Positions 23,988-32,636 of a stretch of DNA of 64,000 nt are shown here, piece after piece. The notes below the pieces were generated by a model, which searched no databases, had not been told where the DNA came from, and saw only the letters and a list, made by a program, of their open reading frames with translations. Every line of letters starts with the position of its first letter. Within the stretch, counting starts at the first letter, position 1. The stretch is from a virus. The position numbers and the translations under genes were made by a program. Location of the stretch: IMG/VR virus record IMGVR_UViG_3300028666_000022, positions 62,001-126,000 of that record. One strand, given 5' to 3'.

Positions 23988-24502
23988 AATTTTTTAATTA
24001 ACTTTTCTTTTAATTTCCATATTCGTAAACATCCTAATGTAGCAACTTTTAATTTTTCTTCAGTAGTTAATTTCCTACACTCTTTAATTCTACTTGCTTC
24101 TTTATCTATTCTAGCAAAACATCTACCATTTTCATATTTACTACATGTTATTATTCCAGCATCTTCTGGAATAAATTCAATACTTTTCTCTAATAGTTCA
24201 ATAGGTATTGCATAGTATAACTTGCTTATTCTATTTTGTTTATCTTTGTGGTTGTGTCGTTTTTTAAAATCTGCCTTAAGATCAGAAATACTTCTTTTAA
24301 TTTCTACTTCAATAGCGAAACCAGATTTCATAATTATAAAAAGATCGGTTTCATGCATTCCTACTAGTCCCCATGAAATATTTGGTACTATTATATGAGT
24401 TCTTATTCCAAACAGTTTAGAAATAGCTACCTCCATTTCAATTAATGAAATGGTTTTAGATTTAATGATATTTGATTTTCTTTTTATTCCCATTTCACTC
24501 AT
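23984..24502 (-). CDS. PD-(D/E)XK-type nuclease-like protein (MmcB-like)
   Basis: About 172 aa. HETDLFIIMKSGFAIEVEIKRS gives the E...D...E-x-K metal site of the PD-(D/E)XK fold, in the form seen in MmcB-like repair nucleases. ATG starts at 24502 and 24493 are both possible. From 24493 the first 20 residues (MGIKRKSNIIKSKTISLIEM) closely match the first 20 of the helicase encoded just upstream, which favours that start. Its gene overlaps or abuts the helicase stop, so the two are co-translated. Confidence 0.75.
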   Translation of the reverse strand: MSEMGIKRKSNIIKSKTISLIEMEVAISKLFGIRTHIIVPNISWGLVGMHETDLFIIMKSGFAIEVEIKRSISDLKADFKKRHNHKDKQNRISKLYYAIPIELLEKSIEFIPEDAGIITCSKYENGRCFARIDKEASRIKECRKLTTEEKLKVATLGCLRIWKLKEKLIKKL

Positions 24503-25988
24503 CAATTTTTGAAGTTAATACAGTTGCTGAAATACTTGGTCTTGTTAAACTAACATATTTTAATTGATTACGTTCTTTAACTAACCAATTATCATTCATA
24601 TCAGTTTCTAATACCATTACATGTGAATATGTGCTTCCCTGTGCTTTATGTGCTGTTATACAATAACCATAATCTAAATCCTTAACAATAACATCACTAT
24701 TATCGCGATGCGTTCCGTTTCGATGTTTATTTATTGTTATCATAATTAAATTATTACGCCTAAATTCATAATATTGAGGCCATAATTTCTTATTTGATTT
24801 TCCAAGATCTCTATAATAGTCATGCTTTTCCGCATATTTATGTAAATTATCATGATCATTTGAATCTACAACAAATACATCTTCATAATTAAATAATCCT
24901 TGACCTAAACTTTCTTTTAATTTAACTCTAAATCCTTTAATATTATATTTATTTTCTTCAAGATTTGATTTATATATTACATTATAGTCTGCAGAATTTT
25001 CAATAATATTACGTCTATTATTATTTGTAGTAATTGACCTATATCCCATAATAATATCATCCTTTTCAATAACATCCACATTATCACCAATTAATGCGGT
25101 TCTAATTATTTTATTACTTTGCATGACAGTAATATTTTTCCATGCAATTACTTTAATAAAATCACTATCGGTTTTAAATTCATTTGATTTAAATTTTTCA
25201 ATTATTTTATTTCTAAATTCTTCTTTGTTTATAGTAAAAATAACTCCTTCCCCCAAATTATTAACATTTGTTTTTCTTTCGAATCCGCCATCAATAACAT
25301 TTAAATTATTTCTAAGTGCATCATAAATAAATGCTAATGGATTTGTATCATTTTGCCTCTCTACTTTAGTTAATTGATGAAATTCATTTGTTTCTTGATT
25401 AAACACAACACTCTCCTTTTCTCCAACAGGAGGTATTTGAGCAGGATCACCCATGAAAAGTACTTTGGTTCGATTATTTTTTATTTTACTTAGTGTTAGC
25501 TTAATTAAATCATATAATGATTGATTTATCATACTTGCTTCATCAATAACACATATATTATAATCAGAAATTCTAGGTATTGCTATTGGATTAAATTGAG
25601 GTCGATTCGGATCAAACTGATCTAAATCAAGATCTGGTCTTAAACCAAGAAGAGCATGAAGTGTTTCGGCTTGTTTACCAGTTGTATTTTTAATGACTTT
25701 TTTTGCTTTATGAGTTGGAGCACTAACAACAATTCCACCATGATATTCATCTAATATTTTTTTAATACACGTACTTTTACCAGTTCCAGCATATCCTGAA
25801 AGGGTAAAAAACGTTTTATCACTTTTTAGCCATGTACGAATTTTATTAATTCCATCATATTGTTCATCATTAAATGTAATTAATTTACCATTAGGTAATA
25901 ATAGTTGATTATCAGGTAATTTATTATCCATTTCAAATAAAGATATTGTTTTAATTCTAGTGATATTTAATTTACTTTTTATTGCCAT
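24495..25988 (-). CDS. RecD/Dda-like superfamily 1 DNA helicase
   Basis: 497 aa. Walker A at 65-73 (GYAGTGKST), Walker B NICVIDEASMIN, then FMGDPAQIPPVG and the C-terminal YCITAHKAQGSTY that marks RecD/Dda helicases. It should unwind DNA 5'-3' in replication or recombination, like T4 Dda. The N-terminal 20 residues are shared with the neighbouring nuclease. Head of the gene pair; 3 bases separate it from the upstream gene. Confidence 0.93.
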   Translation of the reverse strand: MAIKSKLNITRIKTISLFEMDNKLPDNQLLLPNGKLITFNDEQYDGINKIRTWLKSDKTFFTLSGYAGTGKSTCIKKILDEYHGGIVVSAPTHKAKKVIKNTTGKQAETLHALLGLRPDLDLDQFDPNRPQFNPIAIPRISDYNICVIDEASMINQSLYDLIKLTLSKIKNNRTKVLFMGDPAQIPPVGEKESVVFNQETNEFHQLTKVERQNDTNPLAFIYDALRNNLNVIDGGFERKTNVNNLGEGVIFTINKEEFRNKIIEKFKSNEFKTDSDFIKVIAWKNITVMQSNKIIRTALIGDNVDVIEKDDIIMGYRSITTNNNRRNIIENSADYNVIYKSNLEENKYNIKGFRVKLKESLGQGLFNYEDVFVVDSNDHDNLHKYAEKHDYYRDLGKSNKKLWPQYYEFRRNNLIMITINKHRNGTHRDNSDVIVKDLDYGYCITAHKAQGSTYSHVMVLETDMNDNWLVKERNQLKYVSLTRPSISATVLTSKIDE

Positions 25989-25991
25989 ATT

Positions 25992-26318
25992 TTAATTACC
26001 TTTTCTTTTTTTCTTGGGTTCTTTAATCTCTTTTAGTTCTTCTTTTTTTAATCTAAAAGATTTCCCTTCTTTACGTAATTTTTTCTTCAGGTCTTCTTTT
26101 AGTTCTAAACCAATTTCTTCTGCAGCAAATAATGCATTAACATAATGATTTAGATCTTTTTTATCATAAAAAGAACCATTTAGAAATGCAATTCCTCTGT
26201 AAATGTTTTCATGGGACTTGAAATATTCATTATTCCGTTTTAATTCTACTTCGACACGTAAAGTTTCGGTGTTATTATCTATAGAATATTCAAGAATGTA
26301 AATTGCTTTTAAAATCAT
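25992..26318 (-). CDS. Hypothetical protein, 108 aa
   Basis: Alpha/beta protein ending in a very basic tail (KEPKKKRKGN). Overlaps the deoxyribosyltransferase stop by ATGA. Possibly nucleic-acid binding, by charge only. Confidence 0.7.
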   Translation of the reverse strand: MILKAIYILEYSIDNNTETLRVEVELKRNNEYFKSHENIYRGIAFLNGSFYDKKDLNHYVNALFAAEEIGLELKEDLKKKLRKEGKSFRLKKEELKEIKEPKKKRKGN

Positions 26319-26845
26319 AAGTTATAATTTTCTTTTAAATCAATTAAACAATCTTCGAAAGATTTTAATATCTTTCCTCCAGATAGTTCAATCGATTCCT
26401 GTATCATTAAATTTACACAATTTCCTTCAAATGATTCAATTATTGGAAATTCAGATTGTTTTAAATCAGAACCTTCTGTAATATCAAAATAAAATTGTAT
26501 GATTTCATTCATTGTCATATTACAATACTCGCTATAACCATACATTAGCTTTTCTTTAGCAAAGCCCAAACCAATTTCAAAAGCAGTGCCATCATCTATG
26601 CAAACACCTCTAAATGGAACTAAATTAGCTATGATTATATCACAATTATTAATTTGTTTTATATTACCAAGAAAAATATGACAACTATGTTTCTTTGAAA
26701 GCAATTCACCATCAAAATTAACATCGTTGTCAAAAGGTGAAAGTCCTTCAAAACCATATTTATTACATAATGTTTTAAGCATTTCAAAATGTTTCAATGC
26801 ATTTGCACGAAACACATCGGGTCCAGCTAAATAGATTTTTTTCAT
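26315..26845 (-). CDS. Nucleoside 2-deoxyribosyltransferase-like protein
   Basis: 176 aa. MKKIYLAGPDVF (nucleotide-binding start), NCDIIIANLVPFRG and DDGTAFEIGLGFA, with the catalytic Glu in the last, are the three blocks of the N-deoxyribosyltransferase family. It transfers deoxyribose between bases, a salvage step; here it may adjust phage dNTP pools. Start overlaps the preceding small membrane gene. Confidence 0.88.
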   Translation of the reverse strand: MKKIYLAGPDVFRANALKHFEMLKTLCNKYGFEGLSPFDNDVNFDGELLSKKHSCHIFLGNIKQINNCDIIIANLVPFRGVCIDDGTAFEIGLGFAKEKLMYGYSEYCNMTMNEIIQFYFDITEGSDLKQSEFPIIESFEGNCVNLMIQESIELSGGKILKSFEDCLIDLKENYNL

Positions 26846-27012
26846 ACTGCTAAATTATCATTAGATTCATCACTAGCTTTAATTACCCAAATAAAAAATA
26901 TACAAATTCCAGTTATCCACCATTGGTAATGATTTGTAAATCCACCAATAAATGTTACAATAACTACAACTAATAGTAGTGTAACTAATTTGTTTTTTAA
27001 AAACCATTTCAT
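26842..27012 (-). CDS. Small two-helix membrane protein, 56 aa
   Basis: ATG frame with a basic start (MKWFLKNK) and two hydrophobic helices separated by TNHYQWW, ending DESNDNLAV. Its TGA overlaps the ATG of the deoxyribosyltransferase gene. Function unknown. Confidence 0.65.
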   Translation of the reverse strand: MKWFLKNKLVTLLLVVVIVTFIGGFTNHYQWWITGICIFFIWVIKASDESNDNLAV

Positions 27013-27034
27013 AATAATATGTTTTATATTAATA

Positions 27035-27334
27035 CTATTCTTTATTTAACCAATGAACTACTGGCTCATGTCCTTCTTCAACACCAAATTCTTTTAAATA
27101 ATTATTATATGTTTGATCCCATTCATCGATGCTATACCACCATCCTTCAGGTAAAAACATTTTAGCTGCAGCATCTGCTTCTTCATGTGTTTGGAATACA
27201 AAGGTTTCTTCGCACATCAATACTGTAATTAAAAGTGGTTTAAAACCTGCTTGGATTATTTCTTTTAGAAGATCACTTTTTGGTGTGCCATAAGTATATT
27301 CTTCTTGTTCATTAATTGGAAAATTATTTTCCAT
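27035..27334 (-). CDS. Hypothetical protein, 99 aa
   Basis: Start set at the ATG at 27334 (MENNFPINEQEEY); ATGs at 27349/27346 would lengthen it by up to five residues. Acidic, with a TFVFQTHEEADAAAKMF helix. Overlaps the upstream gene's end. Confidence 0.68.
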   Translation of the reverse strand: MENNFPINEQEEYTYGTPKSDLLKEIIQAGFKPLLITVLMCEETFVFQTHEEADAAAKMFLPEGWWYSIDEWDQTYNNYLKEFGVEEGHEPVVHWLNKE

Positions 27335-27647
27335 AATACAACTCATCATTAAGTAGTTGAAAATTTCTCTCTGCTGTTTTTAATTTAAACATAAGATTAT
27401 TTATTTCATCTTCAAGCCTAGAATATTCATTTATTATAATTTTCTTAAATTCAGGATCTGTCGATTTAATCACCTTTGTTTCAAAATCACCATCTTCTTT
27501 CATCCATTTTGGTATTTCAAAATGAATTGCATCACCGATGTTTGATGAATAAGTAGCAGCAGAATTAGCCTGTTTATATGAATTATAACCACTATCTTTA
27601 ATTAGATATCTTATGGAATATTTCTGATATTTTTCTTGATTTGTCAT
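27324..27647 (-). CDS. Hypothetical protein, 107 aa
   Basis: Charged protein with a C-terminal coiled coil. First gene behind the class B promoter at 27671. No family recognised. Confidence 0.7.
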   Translation of the reverse strand: MTNQEKYQKYSIRYLIKDSGYNSYKQANSAATYSSNIGDAIHFEIPKWMKEDGDFETKVIKSTDPEFKKIIINEYSRLEDEINNLMFKLKTAERNFQLLNDELYYGK

Positions 27648-27670
27648 AAAACTAATTTATTTAAAATAAT

Positions 27671-27700
27671 AATAATACGAACAATAATTCATTTTGTTAC
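27671..27700 (-). promoter_or_regulatory. Class B (ECF-sigma-like) promoter
   Basis: Minus strand: GTAAC (27700-27696), 16 bases, CGTA (27679-27676), then TTATTA. Precedes 27647 and so the 27647-24000 run. Confidence 0.75.
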
Positions 27701-27718
27701 AAAATTGAATTTATATTT

Positions 27719-27997
27719 TCATGTCCATCGGTCTAAATTTAACTCTTCCAAACCAGCACAACATCTCATAGCATTTACTATCTCAAGCCATTCTGATTGT
27801 AAACCTTTACTAACCAATATTTCTTTTACAATTTTAAGATCATTTAATGATTTCTTAAAATTTATCTGATTTTCAACATTAAGCCAATCCACTCCTTTAG
27901 AAAAACAATAAATAGGTGTTTTTTCTGTCAGAGGTTCTCCACAAATTTCATCTTCATATAGAAGTTTTGCTGCATTTAATACTTTTTCTGAAGTCAT
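27719..27997 (-). CDS. Hypothetical protein, 92 aa
   Basis: Helical protein with a CC pair (AMRCCAGLEELNLDRW). A housekeeping-type promoter lies 49 bases upstream. Unrecognised. Confidence 0.7.
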   Translation of the reverse strand: MTSEKVLNAAKLLYEDEICGEPLTEKTPIYCFSKGVDWLNVENQINFKKSLNDLKIVKEILVSKGLQSEWLEIVNAMRCCAGLEELNLDRWT

Positions 27998-28045
27998 AAT
28001 TAATTATTTTAAATATTATATAAACAATTTTTTTCTAACAAATTA

Positions 28046-28076
28046 CAAATGTAAGCAAAAATAACCAAATTTACAA
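28046..28076 (-). promoter_or_regulatory. Class A (Bacteroidota housekeeping) promoter
   Basis: Minus strand: TTGT (28076-28073), 19 bases, TACATTTG (28053-28046). Serves 27997. It is back to back with a plus-strand site at 28103. Confidence 0.65.
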
Positions 28077-28102
28077 GTATTTATAAAAAAATATCTAAAT
28101 AC

Positions 28103-28133
28103 TTGCAAATTTCAAAAATTATTCAGATCTTTG
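28103..28133 (+). promoter_or_regulatory. Class A-like promoter, one mismatch
   Basis: TTGC (28103-28106), 19 bases, GATCTTTG (28126-28133), differing from TAnnTTTG at the first base. It is followed by a CATATCATATAAACGTATGATAT near-palindrome and the gene at 28196. Confidence 0.5.
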
Positions 28134-28195
28134 CAAAAACATATCATATAAACGTATGATATTTCTCATAAAAATAACCTAATAAAAAAAATCTT

Positions 28196-28837
28196 ATGAA
28201 ATTAAAAAAATTAATAATTTATAAAATAATTATGCTTTGTATTACTTTTATTATATCTACTGATGTAATCAATAATGGTATAATAGCAAGTCCATTAACT
28301 AAAACGACAGGTAATAATAGCTTAAAACATACATATAATAATGTTATTACTCCTAGAATTATTTTAATGTATGAAAACATTTGGGGAACAATATATAATC
28401 CAGTAGCAAGTCAATGTGATGGTGATCCATCAAAAACTGGTGATGGTTCACGTATTAATATAAAAAAAGCAAGTAGACATCGTTGGATTGCAATAAGTCA
28501 AGATTTATTAAATGATACATATAGAAAAAATATAATTAATGATTCAACAGATAAACGTTTTGTTGGTAAGTTAAAGTATGGTGATACCATTTGGATTAGT
28601 AGTCCATATAAAAAAATTAATGGTTGGTGGGTTATTCATGATACGAAAAATTCTAGGTTTTCTAATAGTATTGATTTCCTTCAAACAGAAGGAGATTATA
28701 ATTTAATTAATGATTTTTATATAAAAAAAAATAAACGTAATCTATGGCCGGGTAAATGGAATAATATAAGAATTTATAAAATTAAAAACTTTGATTATGT
28801 TTCTTTTCAAAAAATATCTAATCGTATTTTATTATAA
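28196..28837 (+). CDS. Exported 3D/RlpA-like double-psi beta-barrel protein
   Basis: 213 aa. Hydrophobic N-terminus (about residues 8-24) consistent with a signal peptide or anchor. The domain has GTIYNPVASQCDGDPSKTGDG, RWIAISQDLL, KLKYGDTIWIS and WWVIHDTKNSRFSNSIDFL. This order, with two conserved Asp, matches the 3D/RlpA-like fold of peptidoglycan-cleaving proteins. It is probably a cell-wall enzyme used at entry or lysis. Confidence 0.78.
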   Translation: MKLKKLIIYKIIMLCITFIISTDVINNGIIASPLTKTTGNNSLKHTYNNVITPRIILMYENIWGTIYNPVASQCDGDPSKTGDGSRINIKKASRHRWIAISQDLLNDTYRKNIINDSTDKRFVGKLKYGDTIWISSPYKKINGWWVIHDTKNSRFSNSIDFLQTEGDYNLINDFYIKKNKRNLWPGKWNNIRIYKIKNFDYVSFQKISNRILL

Positions 28838-28935
28838 AATAGATTATTATATTAATATTTAAAAATTTTCATATTTATTTTTATTTTAACATAATAAAAT
28901 GAAAAACTTTTCATAATATTACAAAATGAATTAAC

Positions 28936-29094
28936 ATGATTTCTTTAAAACTAAGAAAAATGGATGCTGAATGGATTTTCTTGTGCGGAATGGTGGGATT
29001 TATTGTACTCATCTTTGTTTGTTTAAATTTACAAATGAATGGGACTTTTTATAGATTAAATGAAAAGATAAAGAAATGGAAAAAGAAAAATTAA
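28936..29094 (+). CDS. Small single-span membrane protein, 52 aa
   Basis: ATG frame; about 18 hydrophobic residues (WIFLCGMVGFIVLIFVCL) followed by a very basic tail (KIKKWKKKN). Topology like small holins or spanin-like i-subunits. Sits between the 3D-domain gene and another membrane gene. Confidence 0.6.
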   Translation: MISLKLRKMDAEWIFLCGMVGFIVLIFVCLNLQMNGTFYRLNEKIKKWKKKN

Positions 29095-29109
29095 CTAAAA
29101 ATAATATTC

Positions 29110-29358
29110 ATGAATAATTTCAAAAATTTCTTTCACATTATTCCAATAATTTTTTATTATTTATTGGAATCTGCTTTCTTAGCATTAATCGTTAATATTA
29201 TTTGGAGACTAATGTTTCAAAGTAGATGTAATATTATATTATCCTATGGTGATTTTGTTGCAATCATATGGGTGATAAAAATGTTATTATTTGATGTATT
29301 TAAAATTAGCAACACTTTTGGAAATAATCAAGAAATAAATAAAGAAAACAATAATTAA
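29110..29358 (+). CDS. Small membrane protein, 82 aa
   Basis: Two hydrophobic stretches (about 10-32 and 47-65) and an Asn/Glu-rich tail. With 28936 it may form a holin-like pair next to the cell-wall enzyme gene; that role is inferred only from topology and position. Confidence 0.68.
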   Translation: MNNFKNFFHIIPIIFYYLLESAFLALIVNIIWRLMFQSRCNIILSYGDFVAIIWVIKMLLFDVFKISNTFGNNQEINKENNN

Positions 29359-29360
29359 TC

Positions 29361-29582
29361 ATGAGTAGATATAAAAAAGAAACGTCAAGACTGACACTTA
29401 AATACATTAATGCAGATACTGAAGAACTTCTTTTTGAGGTGAGAGACAAAAATCATCTTGATATAGGATCATTTTTAAGCGATGGGGTAGTATCACAATT
29501 GTTACAAAATGAACTTAAGGGTAAAATTTTACCTGAAAATGTTATGGTTTTGGTTGTTGGTGAATTTAAATTAGTAGAATAA
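29361..29582 (+). CDS. Hypothetical protein, 73 aa
   Basis: Small alpha/beta protein (KETSRLTLKYINADTEELLF...). Last gene of the unit, followed at once by a strong terminator. Function unknown. Confidence 0.72.
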   Translation: MSRYKKETSRLTLKYINADTEELLFEVRDKNHLDIGSFLSDGVVSQLLQNELKGKILPENVMVLVVGEFKLVE

Positions 29583-29600
29583 AAAATTTAAATATATTTT

Positions 29601-29638
29601 AGTAAAGTATGAATTAATATTCATACTTTACTTTTTTA
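29601..29638 (+). terminator. Strong Rho-independent terminator
   Basis: AGTAAAGTATGAAT and ATTCATACTTTACT (14-bp arms with a 4-base loop) followed by TTTTT at 29633-29637. Confidence 0.85.
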
Positions 29639-29663
29639 TAACTAATTAAAATCTACTAAAATA

Positions 29664-29690
29664 CGTTAGTTGTTTTTTGTTTAACTAACA
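29664..29690. repeat. Palindrome in the 29.6-29.87 kb intergenic region
   Basis: GTTAGTT (29665-29671) and AACTAAC (29683-29689) around an 11-base spacer. It lies between the terminator and the promoter of the DUF3494 gene, so an operator or a leader hairpin is possible. The rest of this 288-base gap holds only the class C motif. Confidence 0.4.
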
Positions 29691-29822
29691 AACATAATGT
29701 TTTATCACAATCAAACATTTAATTTACATAATTCCCACCCAGTTTTTATTATAATATGTTGATTTACAAATGATTATAAAATAAATTAGTAATCAAATTT
29801 TGCCATTGTCTTAATTTTCAGG

Positions 29823-29838
29823 TATTTATAGTTAAATA
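29823..29838 (+). promoter_or_regulatory. Class C (candidate late) promoter
   Basis: GGTATTTATAGTTAAATAA 40 bases before the ATG at 29871. Matches the recurrent GTATTTATAATAAAT motif found before virion and lysis genes. Confidence 0.5.
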
Positions 29839-29870
29839 AGAAACATTATAAATAATAAAAAATTAAAACA

Positions 29871-31154
29871 ATGGCACAATTTATTAAAGTCGAATGGCAA
29901 GCAAGTCCATCACCAATTTCTGGGTATAACATATATCGTGGTAATTCTGATGGCAATGTATCTAATACACCCCTTAACAATTTTCCAATTTTAACGTCAT
30001 TTTATGAGGACTACACAATATTTCCCGGTCAAACATATTGTTATGTAGTTACTGCTGTGTTAAATGGAGTGGAAAGTACTAGTTCATTACAAATATTTAC
30101 TGAACCAATTGCATTTATTAACTCACCATCACCTTTAGCATTAAATGCTTTTGGAGGATTTGGGTTATTAGCTGCTTCTACAATCACTAATGTTCCGGGA
30201 ACAGAATCAAGTGTTACAGGTGATGTTGGTGTATATCCGGGTTCATCTATTACTGGATTTGAAAATGTAAGAGTTTCGGGTTCATTTCACTTAGCTGATT
30301 ATGTTGCTGGTTATGCACAAAATTCATTAACAAACGCATTTAATGTTGGTATGGGTATTACTGGTGCAACAACAATACCAGCAGAATTAGGTGGACTTAG
30401 ATTAACTCCGGGTGTTTATTCAAATGTCACTTCAGTTCAAATTACTGGTACGTTAGTATTAGATGGTCAAGGAAATCCTAATGCAGCTTGGGTTTTTCAA
30501 ATAGGTTCAACATTAACAACTGCAGCAGGAAATAGTCATGTAGTTCTAGTTGGTGGTGCTCAAGCCACAAACGTAACTTGGTTAGTTGGTTCTTCTGCAA
30601 CATTAGACGTTGATACATTTTTTGCTGGTAATATTATTGCATATGCATCAATAACTGTTAATACCAACGCTTGTGTTAATGGTAGATTAGGTGCAAGAAC
30701 AGGTGCAATTACATTGGATGATAATGCTGTTATTGTTTATGGTGCATGTCATGAGGCTTTACCAGCATCACCTCCAAATACACCTCCATCACCACCTTCT
30801 GCACCAACAGGTATTATTATTGTTGATAGAAATGCTGATGGTGTTAATAACAATGGACCAGTACTACCAATTGTATTTACATCTGAAATTACTGATATTA
30901 CATCTACTAGTGCTAATGGTGGTGGAAACGTAACATTTGATGGTTACACACCAATTGTTTCACGTGGTGTAGCATTTGCTACTTCACCAAGTCCAACTGT
31001 ATTAAGTACAAACAATGGTATTGGTGCAGGTATTTTCGGTAGTTCTATTACTGAATTATTGTCAGATACAAGATATTATGTGAGAGCATATGCGATAAAC
31101 TCTGTTGGAATTTCTTATGGAGATAATGTAAGTTTCGTAACATTGCCAGCATAA
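29871..31154 (+). CDS. FN3 + DUF3494 (ice-binding-like fold) + FN3-like protein
   Basis: 427 aa in three parts. Residues 1-80 resemble an FN3 domain (WQASPSPISGYNIYRGNSDG, TYCYVVTAVLNGVES). Residues 90-290 carry the DUF3494 blocks in order: FGLLAASTITNV, VTGDVGVYPGSSITGF, LTPGVY, GTLVLDGQGNPNAAWVFQIG, LVGGAQATNVTWLVG and VNGRLGARTGAITLDDNAVI. A Pro-rich linker (PASPPNTPPSPPSAP) leads to a second FN3-like domain ending VSFVTLPA. There is no signal peptide. On a phage it is probably an exposed virion decoration or adhesin. Its own class C promoter and terminator isolate it. Confidence 0.9.
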   Translation: MAQFIKVEWQASPSPISGYNIYRGNSDGNVSNTPLNNFPILTSFYEDYTIFPGQTYCYVVTAVLNGVESTSSLQIFTEPIAFINSPSPLALNAFGGFGLLAASTITNVPGTESSVTGDVGVYPGSSITGFENVRVSGSFHLADYVAGYAQNSLTNAFNVGMGITGATTIPAELGGLRLTPGVYSNVTSVQITGTLVLDGQGNPNAAWVFQIGSTLTTAAGNSHVVLVGGAQATNVTWLVGSSATLDVDTFFAGNIIAYASITVNTNACVNGRLGARTGAITLDDNAVIVYGACHEALPASPPNTPPSPPSAPTGIIIVDRNADGVNNNGPVLPIVFTSEITDITSTSANGGGNVTFDGYTPIVSRGVAFATSPSPTVLSTNNGIGAGIFGSSITELLSDTRYYVRAYAINSVGISYGDNVSFVTLPA

Positions 31155-31163
31155 TAAAATTTG

Positions 31164-31204
31164 AACCATCAAAACTAAATAATTAATAATAGTTTTGATG
31201 GTTT
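31164..31204 (+). terminator. Rho-independent terminator
   Basis: AACCATCAAAACTA (31164-31177) pairs perfectly with TAGTTTTGATGGTT (31190-31203), followed by TATATAT. Ends the DUF3494 gene transcript. Confidence 0.75.
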
Positions 31205-31242
31205 ATATATAAAAATAAAATTAAATAAAAATAAATAAAATT

Positions 31243-32322
31243 ATGAGTTCAATATTTAGAAAATTAAAAATAGCAAATAATGCAACTGTCACAGCTACAT
31301 TATTTAATAAACTAATGGATGCATTTGACAATGGTGTAGATGGTGTTTTTTTCACAACTCCTATTCGTTATTCTACTAATTATGGTATAACATCTCATTC
31401 AAGTGGTGGTCAAACACTAGCAACAATATTAACATCAGAAATAAATAATGTAAGTCTTGTTAGAGCAAATGGTGATAGTGTAAAATTAGTATCAGCAAGA
31501 CCGGGTTATTCTATTACAGTAAAAAATAATGGTCAACATAATCTATTGGTTTATCCATATGAATTAGATTTTATTGATGATGGATTAGTAAATGTGCCAA
31601 TAACAATGTTACCTGAAGAAACGAGAGTATTTAGATCAATTAGTGATTCGCGTTGGGAAAGTATGTCTGATAAAATTCAAAATAGTATATCTACACCATC
31701 GGCATATAATTTACATTTTGCTTCAACATTTGCGGTTCTTACTAACGGTACAATTACAATTAGTAATCCAAAATTAATAATACCTGATGGGGATTCAGGT
31801 GAAACTACGTTAACACCATTAACAGGTATAAAATTTATAAATGGTTCTAACAAAGGATTAAGTACAAGTGCAGTAACTAGTGCAAATAATTTATATAATG
31901 AATTAGTTACTTTAAGTGGTCATACTTTCGGTGCAGTAAATTTAGAAACTGTAAATGTTGGTTATGGTACAGGGAGATTTGTACCCGGTGTTTATATTGG
32001 CTCAACAGGTATAGTAACATCTGCTTCACAAACAATTACATTGGTTGGTGATGGAGATTATGTATTCATAAGTCAAGGTGCAATGACATTTGGTGCAACA
32101 AACACAATTTTATTAACACATGGTGCTCAAGCAAATAGAGTATTTTGGGTATCTGTTGGTGCAATCACCACTGGTGCAGTAAATGTTGTTAAAGGAAACT
32201 TTATAACCACTGCAGCAATTAATATTGGTGCAACAAATGATATAGAAGGAAGACTTTTATCAACAATGACAGCAGCAATCACATTTGATGGTACAGCGAC
32301 TAACCTTTATTTATCAAAATAA
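31243..32322 (+). CDS. Second DUF3494-like (ice-binding fold) virion protein
   Basis: 359 aa. Residues 1-150 have a different, beta-rich head that begins MSSIFRKLKIANNATVTATL. From about 165 onward the DUF3494 pattern reappears in diverged form: VGYGTGRFVPGVYIGSTG, ITLVGDGDYVFISQGAM, LLTHGAQANRVFWVSVGAI, then INIGATNDIEGRLLSTMTAA. No FN3 modules. Its head may attach to the virion and the DUF3494 part be displayed. Confidence 0.75.
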   Translation: MSSIFRKLKIANNATVTATLFNKLMDAFDNGVDGVFFTTPIRYSTNYGITSHSSGGQTLATILTSEINNVSLVRANGDSVKLVSARPGYSITVKNNGQHNLLVYPYELDFIDDGLVNVPITMLPEETRVFRSISDSRWESMSDKIQNSISTPSAYNLHFASTFAVLTNGTITISNPKLIIPDGDSGETTLTPLTGIKFINGSNKGLSTSAVTSANNLYNELVTLSGHTFGAVNLETVNVGYGTGRFVPGVYIGSTGIVTSASQTITLVGDGDYVFISQGAMTFGATNTILLTHGAQANRVFWVSVGAITTGAVNVVKGNFITTAAINIGATNDIEGRLLSTMTAAITFDGTATNLYLSK

Positions 32323-32354
32323 CAATTTATTAATGTTTTTTATCATGTAATAAT

Positions 32355-32621
32355 ATGAAAAATAGTAAACCCTTAAAAATAAAAGACCAGAACGATATTA
32401 TACTCTGGTCTTTTATTACAAAACGTAAAAAATTAGAAATACTAAATGATTCAATAGAATTAATTCGAAAAATTGGTAAAAATAAACCTAAAGATTTGAA
32501 TTTAATAAAAAAAATAATAAATCTTCATAATGAATATAGATTTCCATTGGTTCAACTTATGGACACTACACAAAAAAGTATTGATATTGCATATCAATTT
32601 TTAGTTTTTTTAACTAAATGA
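32355..32621 (+). CDS. Hypothetical protein, 88 aa (hairpin inside its 5' end)
   Basis: A charged helical product. Codons 10-20 are part of a perfect 10-bp terminator-like hairpin (32381-32414), so either it is expressed only when the hairpin fails, or it is not a real gene. The next gene starts 65 bases on behind a class C motif. Confidence 0.5.
   Translation: MKNSKPLKIKDQNDIILWSFITKRKKLEILNDSIELIRKIGKNKPKDLNLIKKIINLHNEYRFPLVQLMDTTQKSIDIAYQFLVFLTK
32381..32414 (+). terminator. Terminator-like hairpin within a coding frame
   Basis: AAAAGACCAG and CTGGTCTTTT with a 14-base loop, the T-run forming part of the stem. It lies 59 bases after the second DUF3494 stop and is the natural terminator for that gene, yet it is 27 bases into the next frame. 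Could act as an attenuator. Confidence 0.65.
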
Positions 32622-32636
32622 AAATTAATCAATAGA

